Translations under genes and position numbers: made by a program | Notes under the pieces: model-generated | Told to the model about the DNA's origin: nothing | Database searches by the model: none | What the model saw: only the letters and a program-made list of their open reading frames with translations | Shown here: piece after piece, positions 38,808-43,844 of the stretch | Layout: each line of letters starts with the position of its first letter | How positions within the stretch are numbered: the first letter of the stretch is position 1 | NCBI GenBank assembly: GCA_003152225.1 | Contig: PLZQ01000120.1 | Span: 27,195 to 71,038 of the forward strand | Direction: 5' to 3' | Length of the DNA: 43,844 bases | Source of the DNA: Limisphaerales bacterium | GTDB taxonomy: Bacteria > Verrucomicrobiota > Verrucomicrobiia > Limisphaerales > UBA8199

Positions 38808-41279
38808 TTAGCCGCCTTTCCGCGACCGTAACAAAACCTCCGCCTTGCGCAAGCCATCGCTCGTTGCGGTCACCGGAATGGAGCCTCCTTTGCTTTCAGC
38901 GGCGCGCACGATGAGCATCGCCTTGCCGTAGAAGAGCGTGACGTGGTCCGCGTCGAATTCTGCGGGGAAATGGTGGTCGCCGTTGCCCACGCCCGCGATG
39001 GTTGCCGGGCCCGCCAAGTTGAATTGCACGTCGCTCATCGCCAGGGGACAGAGGTTGCCATCGCAGTCCACGGCTTCGACGAGCACGTAGCTCAAGTCCT
39101 CGCCGTCCGCCCTCAACGACTTTCGGTCGGGTGTGAGGCGCAGCTTTGCCGGCTCCCCGGCGGTGCGCATGACGTTACTGCCGAGCTTGCGGCCATTCTG
39201 GTAAGCGACCGCTTTCACTTCACCCGGCTCGTACGGGACATCGAGCCAGCGCAGTGCGTAGCGGTCACGGACCACTTCCGCGCCAGGGTCCTTGGTGCGC
39301 ATCCCTAGCGATTTGCCGTTCAGGAACAGCTCCGCCGAGTCGCCGCCGGTATAGACATAGATGGGCACGTTCTTGCCGACGCGTTCGGGCCAGTTCCAGT
39401 GCGGCAGGATGTGGATGGTCTTCTTTCCTGGCGCCCAATGGCTGCGATAGAGGTAATACCGGTCCTTGGGAATACCCACCAGGTCCACAATGCCGAACGA
39501 GCTGATTCGGGATTCCTCGTCTTTCGCAAGCTTGCGCTTCGCGAAATGGCCCCAGCCCTCCGCTATGAACGGCACCGGCTCGCCGATGTAGTCGAACCCC
39601 GTCCACACGAACTCGCCGGCCACGAATCGGTCCTGCTCCATCAGCGCAAACTCCACATCCGCCGGGTCCGAATACCACGCCGAATTGTGGTCGTACGAAC
39701 TGATGCGCGCCGTGCTCGGGTAATCGTCCTTCCTGGCGGGCATAGGGAAGTCGTCGAAGTAACCGCGGGTGCTAAAGGCGGAGGCGGATTCACTGTAAAC
39801 GATCGGGAGGTTAGGCCACCGCTCGCGCGAAATGGCGTACCGCCGGGCGTAATTCCAACCGGTGACGTCCAGCGCGGCGGGGAGCTGGGACTTCGCCGAT
39901 TCCGGCACGCACTGGGCCAAGCCAACCGGGCGTGTCGTGTCGAGCGCCTTAACGAAGCCGACCATCGTCTTCAACAAGCCGGGCGCATCGGGATATTTGA
40001 GTCCTTCGAGGTCCCAGATCTCATTGCCGACACTCCAAACCACGACGCAGGGATGGTTGCGGTCGCGCCGGACGAAGTTGGTGTATTGCTTCTTGCCGTG
40101 TTCAGGAATCGAGACTCCCTTGGGCAGCGTGGCCGTGCCGTCCCATTTGTCGAAGGCCTCATCCCAAACCACGATGCCCATCCGGTCGCACAGGTCGAGC
40201 AACTCGGGCGCGGGCGGGTTGTGGCTGGTGCGGACGGCGTTCACCCCCATGTCCTGCATGATCTGCAATTCCCGCTCCATCGCCCGGGTATTGAAGGCCA
40301 TGCCCAGCGGGCCAAGATCGGAATGCAGGCAGACCCCGTGCAGTTGCACGCGCCGGCCGTTGAGATGAAAACCGTCGTTGGCGGTGAACTCAAACGTGCG
40401 GATGCCAAAAGGCGTCTCGGTCGCGTCCACGAGCTTGCCGGCGACCCACACACGCGTGACGGCGGTGTAGAGCCGCGGCGTTTCGATGTCCCAAAGCTGA
40501 GGTTTGCGCAGAGTGATCATCGCCACGCCCGGCTGCGAACCGTTGGCCGGCACGGCGAAACTCATCCGCAGCTTTGCAACCTCTTTGCCCTTCGGATCGA
40601 GCAGCGTGGTTTCCACTTCCGGCTCGACAGCCGAGACGGTGTGGTTTTCCAGTGTGGTTTCCACACGGATCGTGGCCAAGTCGCTGGCTACCTGAGGCGT
40701 CGTCACGAATGTCCCCCACTGTGCGACATGCACGGGCCCGTTCACGACGAGCCGCACCTTGCGATAGATGCCCGCGCCCGGATACCAGCGCGAGTTGTGC
40801 TGACGCGTGTCCACGTGGACGGCCACGACGTTGCGCTGCCCGGCCTTCACGAAATCCGTCGCGTCCACACGGAACGACATGTAGCCGTAGTCCCAGCCGC
40901 CAGCCTTCTGCCCGTTGACATACACGGTCGGCATCGCCATCACGCCGTCAAAGTCGAGATACACGCGCTGGCCCGCATCGGCGGCGGGCAGGGTGAACGA
41001 TTTCCGATACCAGCCTTCGCCGCGCCACGGGAGCTTGCCGGTGTTCGCATCACCCTGCGGTTCGTAGGGACCGCTGATGGCCCAATCGTGCGGCAGCCGC
41101 ACCGGCAGCCAGGCTGAGTCGTTGAACTCCATCGCCTCGGCGCCGGCTTGCGCCCCCCGGGCGAACTTCCAGTCACGATTAAAGTTCTCTACCCGGCGCG
41201 GGGCCGAATCGGCTGCGAAGGCAACCGTGGCCATCAAGAAAACCAGCAAGGCTACTAGGCGTAAGTTTTGGTTGTTCAT
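38808..41279 (-). CDS. Glycoside hydrolase family 2 (beta-galactosidase-like), secreted
   Basis: The 823-aa protein has a signal peptide (LRLVALLVFLMATVAFA). It then follows the GH2 layout: a jelly-roll domain (VENFNRDWKFARG, RLPHDWAISGP, GEGWYRKSFTLP, HNSRWYPGAGIYRKVRLVVN), an Ig-like domain, and a TIM barrel. The barrel holds GVCLHSDLGPLGMAF, AVRTSHNPPAPELLDLCDRM, the acid/base in VVWSVGNEIWD (Glu) and the nucleophile in PIVYSESASAFSTRGY (Glu). C-terminal Ig-like domains follow. It acts on beta-galactosides or related glycans outside the cytoplasm; GH2 members vary widely. Its start overlaps the four-helix-bundle stop (ATGA), so the two are coupled. Confidence 0.93.
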   Translation of the reverse strand: MNNQNLRLVALLVFLMATVAFAADSAPRRVENFNRDWKFARGAQAGAEAMEFNDSAWLPVRLPHDWAISGPYEPQGDANTGKLPWRGEGWYRKSFTLPAADAGQRVYLDFDGVMAMPTVYVNGQKAGGWDYGYMSFRVDATDFVKAGQRNVVAVHVDTRQHNSRWYPGAGIYRKVRLVVNGPVHVAQWGTFVTTPQVASDLATIRVETTLENHTVSAVEPEVETTLLDPKGKEVAKLRMSFAVPANGSQPGVAMITLRKPQLWDIETPRLYTAVTRVWVAGKLVDATETPFGIRTFEFTANDGFHLNGRRVQLHGVCLHSDLGPLGMAFNTRAMERELQIMQDMGVNAVRTSHNPPAPELLDLCDRMGIVVWDEAFDKWDGTATLPKGVSIPEHGKKQYTNFVRRDRNHPCVVVWSVGNEIWDLEGLKYPDAPGLLKTMVGFVKALDTTRPVGLAQCVPESAKSQLPAALDVTGWNYARRYAISRERWPNLPIVYSESASAFSTRGYFDDFPMPARKDDYPSTARISSYDHNSAWYSDPADVEFALMEQDRFVAGEFVWTGFDYIGEPVPFIAEGWGHFAKRKLAKDEESRISSFGIVDLVGIPKDRYYLYRSHWAPGKKTIHILPHWNWPERVGKNVPIYVYTGGDSAELFLNGKSLGMRTKDPGAEVVRDRYALRWLDVPYEPGEVKAVAYQNGRKLGSNVMRTAGEPAKLRLTPDRKSLRADGEDLSYVLVEAVDCDGNLCPLAMSDVQFNLAGPATIAGVGNGDHHFPAEFDADHVTLFYGKAMLIVRAAESKGGSIPVTATSDGLRKAEVLLRSRKGG

Positions 41280-42109
41280 ATTATTGGGCGTTCCTGTCCT
41301 CTGTTCTTTCTGCGTCCGTCAGACTGGTCCGGCTTCTCTGGCGGACTTACCTCCAGCGTGCCCTTGCAGTCGGGATAGCCGGAGCAGCCCCAGAATGGTT
41401 GGTTGGCTTTTGGCCCTTTCCGTGCAAGGCGCTGGACCATGGGCTGGCCACACCTCGGGCAAGCAGGTCCGCCCTCGTTGTCAGACTTGTCCGACTTGTC
41501 CGACCTGTCGGACCGTCTCCCCTGACTCCGCGCGCCATACAGTTTCTCGGTAAACCCTCCGCTCTCAACAAACATCTGGCCCTGGCTTTCGAGTTGGCGC
41601 TTCAGCAGGTAGGCGGCTTGGTTCACGACACAGACCATCGCGTTGGCGGCTAGCTCCGGCGCAGCCCGTTCCACAAATTCCGACAGCCCGGCCAGCCCCT
41701 GCAACCGTACCCGGCCGGCAGGCGCGGGCGGAAGATCGGGCGCGTGGTCGCTTGCCAGACGCGCCCGCATCGCCAGCGCCTCCCGCGAATCCTTGGGCCA
41801 CACCCGCAGGCCGTTCTGCACGAGGAAACTCTCGTAATCCCGCAGCAACTCGTCGGACAAACTCGCGCGGGCCACGTTTGTGAGCTTCATCTCGCTCTTG
41901 CGCGACGTGGCCGCCGCGCCGCTGCCCTCGCTGATGTTCCGCACTCCGCTGCGCGCCGCCTGCACCATCTGACCGCTCATGCGGCGGTCCTGCGCGTAGA
42001 ACCGCCGGCAGAACACCACTGTGGCGTCATACACCGCCTCCGCGACTTTGTAACTCCGCAGTTTTCGGTAGCCGCCGTGCGGCAGCAAGGGGCTGTCGGG
42101 TGTGTTCAT
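41276..42109 (-). CDS. Four-helix-bundle protein with C-terminal topoisomerase-type zinc ribbon
   Basis: The 277-aa protein begins with a four-helix-bundle module (LRSYKVAEAVYDATVVFCRR, SGQMVQAARSGVRNISEGSG, ARASLSDELLRDYESFLVQN), related to the 13366-13755 protein. Its middle is helical. It ends with CPRCGQPMVQRLARKGPKAN then QPFWGCSGYPDCKGTLEV, a four-Cys zinc ribbon of the topoisomerase I C-terminal type (CxxC...CxxxxxxC). A 9-bp minisatellite gives an in-frame RSDRSDKSDKSD linker at about residues 198-212. Located between two glycosidase genes, with an ATGA overlap to GH2. Function not known; nucleic-acid binding is a guess from the ribbon. Confidence 0.8.
   Translation of the reverse strand: MNTPDSPLLPHGGYRKLRSYKVAEAVYDATVVFCRRFYAQDRRMSGQMVQAARSGVRNISEGSGAAATSRKSEMKLTNVARASLSDELLRDYESFLVQNGLRVWPKDSREALAMRARLASDHAPDLPPAPAGRVRLQGLAGLSEFVERAAPELAANAMVCVVNQAAYLLKRQLESQGQMFVESGGFTEKLYGARSQGRRSDRSDKSDKSDNEGGPACPRCGQPMVQRLARKGPKANQPFWGCSGYPDCKGTLEVSPPEKPDQSDGRRKNRGQERPII
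41478..41513. repeat. In-frame 9-bp minisatellite encoding SDK repeats
   Basis: The units TTGTCAGAC, TTGTCCGAC, TTGTCCGAC, CTGTCGGAC abut. On the coding strand they give SDRSDKSDKSD between the bundle and the zinc ribbon. The length being a multiple of three keeps the frame. Confidence 0.75.
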
Positions 42110-42120
42110 GGCACGGGACG

Positions 42121-43656
42121 TTACTCCAGCGGGGCCACCTCAGACAAGCCCGACTCGTTCAGACTCAAGCGGTCAACCAGCAGCACCGGCGGCGCCATTT
42201 TGCTTTCGCCGAGCAAATGGATTCGCAGGTGCTCGTTAGTGACGGCCATTACATTCTCAGTGCCGTCGATCAGAACAGCCCTGACTTGCTTGCGCAGGGT
42301 GGGCAATTCCACTTCGGCATCACCGGTGCCGGCGGTGGCCCACAGGACCCAGACGCGACCGGCGTCGGCGTTGGTGTTATCCAGGTGACAAAAGACGACC
42401 GGACTGCCGCTCAGGACCTTGACTCGATCATTGGCGCGCTGCATGGGAAAAGGATTGGGCAGGACGCGGATGTAAGCACAGACGGCGGTTTGCTCCGCCC
42501 GGGAGGCATCCATGACCATCGCCTTGCGGACGCCGGCAGCGAAGGCACGCGTGAGAAACTGAACGCGCCAGGCCGCGCGGCGCTCGCGGGATAGGACGCC
42601 GAGGAAATCGAAGTTGCCTTCGGTATGCCAATACTCCTCCTTGCGCGGGTAAGTGAAGCCGGCGGCACGGTTCTGCCAGCGCTCGAAGACGTCGCGCACC
42701 TCACTGAAGGCAACCTCGATGGTTCGGTCCTTTCCCGCGAAGGCGGTATCGAGTCCTTCGTAAATGTGAAAAGAGACCACGTCCAGGGCTGGACCAATCG
42801 AATACGGTTGGCCGCGCTGCCGGAACTCGGGCGAGCCGCGCATGGCTGGCGCGTCCAGCGTGGATTCGATCCAGGCCAGCGACTCGCTGCCAATGTTGGC
42901 GGCTGGTCCGACGATGACCGCCTGCGGGTCCACCTGCCGGATGGCGGCCGCCACTTTGGTGACGAACTCGGCGTAATCCGCCCCTTGGTCTTTCCAATAC
43001 GTCAGATAGCCGTTGGGTTCGTTGTCCAGTTCCCATGCCCTAACGCCGTAGCGCTGCTGCCAGCCTTCCCGGGTGGCCAGCGTGCCGCCCGGTGCATAAC
43101 GGGCGGCGAGCTTTCCGGTAAAGGCGGCGGCGGCATCCATGTTGACGGGGGCGGATTTGCCTTTTTCGCGGCGACCAGCCCAAGCGGGTGGACCGCCGGC
43201 ATTGCCGCCGATGACGGGCGCCTGCATCAATACATTGAGCTTTCGCTGGTGAGCCGCGATGATGAAAGCGTCGAGGGCGCGCCAGGCGGGCGGAGTCTCT
43301 TTGGCCAGGTCAACAGGCAGTTCCGGTTCCAAAGCCCGCCAGTAAACCGGCATGAAAGTCCAGCGGAGGCCCATATCCAGCTCCTTATCCAGGTCCTTGG
43401 TCTTTGGCCAGCCGCCCATCGCGCCGCCCTTGCCATCCCAACTGCCGGTGTGGCCAAGGTAAGGCGAGTCGAAACCGTCAAGCCCGCCGCCGGGCGAATG
43501 GCCGGGCGAAGGCGGGGGCAGGGGATTGGCGGCCGGCGGGTAAGTCTTTGGCACGCGGTTGAGAAAGACGAACACCGCCGCCACGAGCCCCAGAAGAACC
43601 AGGGCCAGGCAGCCGCATCCCCATTTTGCCGGTTTGAGACAGCCACTGCGTCGCAT
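42121..43656 (-). CDS. Clan GH-A glycoside hydrolase (GH39/GH5-like), membrane-anchored
   Basis: The 511-aa protein has an N-terminal membrane anchor (MRRSGCLKPAKWG, then LALVLLGLVAAVFVFLN), a Pro/Gly linker, and a (beta/alpha)8 barrel. The acid/base is in AWELDNEPNGYLTYW (Glu at about 213) and the likely nucleophile in EYWHTEGNFDF (Glu at about 346), with SFHIYEGLD between, as in GH39 and related families. A C-terminal beta-sandwich follows (about 400-511). It heads the operon with the four-helix-bundle, GH2 and GMC genes (11-base gap to the next). The substrate is unknown. Confidence 0.78.
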   Translation of the reverse strand: MRRSGCLKPAKWGCGCLALVLLGLVAAVFVFLNRVPKTYPPAANPLPPPSPGHSPGGGLDGFDSPYLGHTGSWDGKGGAMGGWPKTKDLDKELDMGLRWTFMPVYWRALEPELPVDLAKETPPAWRALDAFIIAAHQRKLNVLMQAPVIGGNAGGPPAWAGRREKGKSAPVNMDAAAAFTGKLAARYAPGGTLATREGWQQRYGVRAWELDNEPNGYLTYWKDQGADYAEFVTKVAAAIRQVDPQAVIVGPAANIGSESLAWIESTLDAPAMRGSPEFRQRGQPYSIGPALDVVSFHIYEGLDTAFAGKDRTIEVAFSEVRDVFERWQNRAAGFTYPRKEEYWHTEGNFDFLGVLSRERRAAWRVQFLTRAFAAGVRKAMVMDASRAEQTAVCAYIRVLPNPFPMQRANDRVKVLSGSPVVFCHLDNTNADAGRVWVLWATAGTGDAEVELPTLRKQVRAVLIDGTENVMAVTNEHLRIHLLGESKMAPPVLLVDRLSLNESGLSEVAPLE

Positions 43657-43844
43657 AAGTCGCCTACTCGACGGGACGGTGGAAGTATGGCGCAGTGTGG
43701 ATGGATCCCTGCTTGGACATCACGGCCCATCGTGCCACGGAGGTGGAAGAAAACGCAAGGCGGGAAGCGAGGCGGCGAATCGGCAGCGCATCCCCAGGTT
43801 GCCGGTGACATTTTGGACCGCGGTGGCAAGCGAAGCGCGACACC
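43657..43844. other. Upstream region of the GH-A operon, to window end
   Basis: No gene is supported here. The region should hold the promoter of the minus-strand carbohydrate operon. I could not fix -35/-10 elements. Confidence 0.35.

Noticed and set aside
39399-41117. 572-codon plus-strand frame opposite the GH2 gene
   Set aside because: Antisense shadow of a well-supported glycosidase; high His/Arg content and no recognisable domain.

Overview
The window looks like a chromosomal fragment of a high-GC Verrucomicrobiota bacterium, probably from the Pedosphaera/Limisphaerales side of the phylum. I infer this from gene content, not from a marker gene: secreted glycoside hydrolases, PQQ-type propeller proteins, a YncE-propeller/phosphoesterase fusion, stand-alone four-helix-bundle genes, and many short intergenic repeats, including an in-frame palindrome.

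Left part (1-10.5 kb). A minus-strand redox cluster (extradiol dioxygenase, YceI, WrbA-like flavodoxin, pirin) faces a divergent LysR regulator. It is followed by tRNA-Asn(GTT), a small lipoprotein and a 928-aa secreted phosphoesterase that carries an in-frame palindromic insertion. A PPK2-ackA pair ends in a relic of the C-terminus of a phosphoketolase gene, bracketed by inverted arrays of 7-bp units.

Middle (11-24.1 kb). An ABC-2 type exporter operon (large membrane protein, ATPase, two permeases) is interrupted by a four-helix-bundle gene that sits between perfectly inverted heptad arrays. An envelope/polysaccharide locus follows. It has two tandem glycosyltransferases (one split by an in-frame TAG), a hexapeptide acetyltransferase, an FkbM methyltransferase, a PQQ-repeat protein and a family 2 glycosyltransferase.

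Genomic island (24,138-34,501). A 10.3-kb element is integrated in the anticodon loop of tRNA-Leu(TAG). A 40-bp perfect repeat of the tRNA 5' half marks both ends, and paired ACTAGCACA arm sites lie just inside each end. The cargo includes a BsuBI/PstI-type restriction-modification cassette with its own HTH gene, flanked by two ~376-bp direct repeats whose hairpins show compensatory changes. Further cargo is a low-GC DUF262/DUF1524 (GmrSD-like) defence gene and a minus-strand replication operon (HTH, unknown 80-aa protein, gene-V-like ssDNA-binding protein, HUH Rep with a YxxK motif). A XRE regulator with two matched operators and a tyrosine integrase complete the element. The RM cassette and the GmrSD-like gene suggest a defence island on a rolling-circle or inovirus-like backbone.

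Right part (34.5-43.8 kb). After the restored tRNA-Leu come a secreted six-hairpin glycosidase and a convergent minus-strand operon: clan GH-A glycosidase, four-helix-bundle/zinc-finger protein, GH2 glycosidase and GMC oxidoreductase. This reads as a carbohydrate degradation and oxidation locus.

All functional calls rest on reading motifs by eye. No database search was possible.
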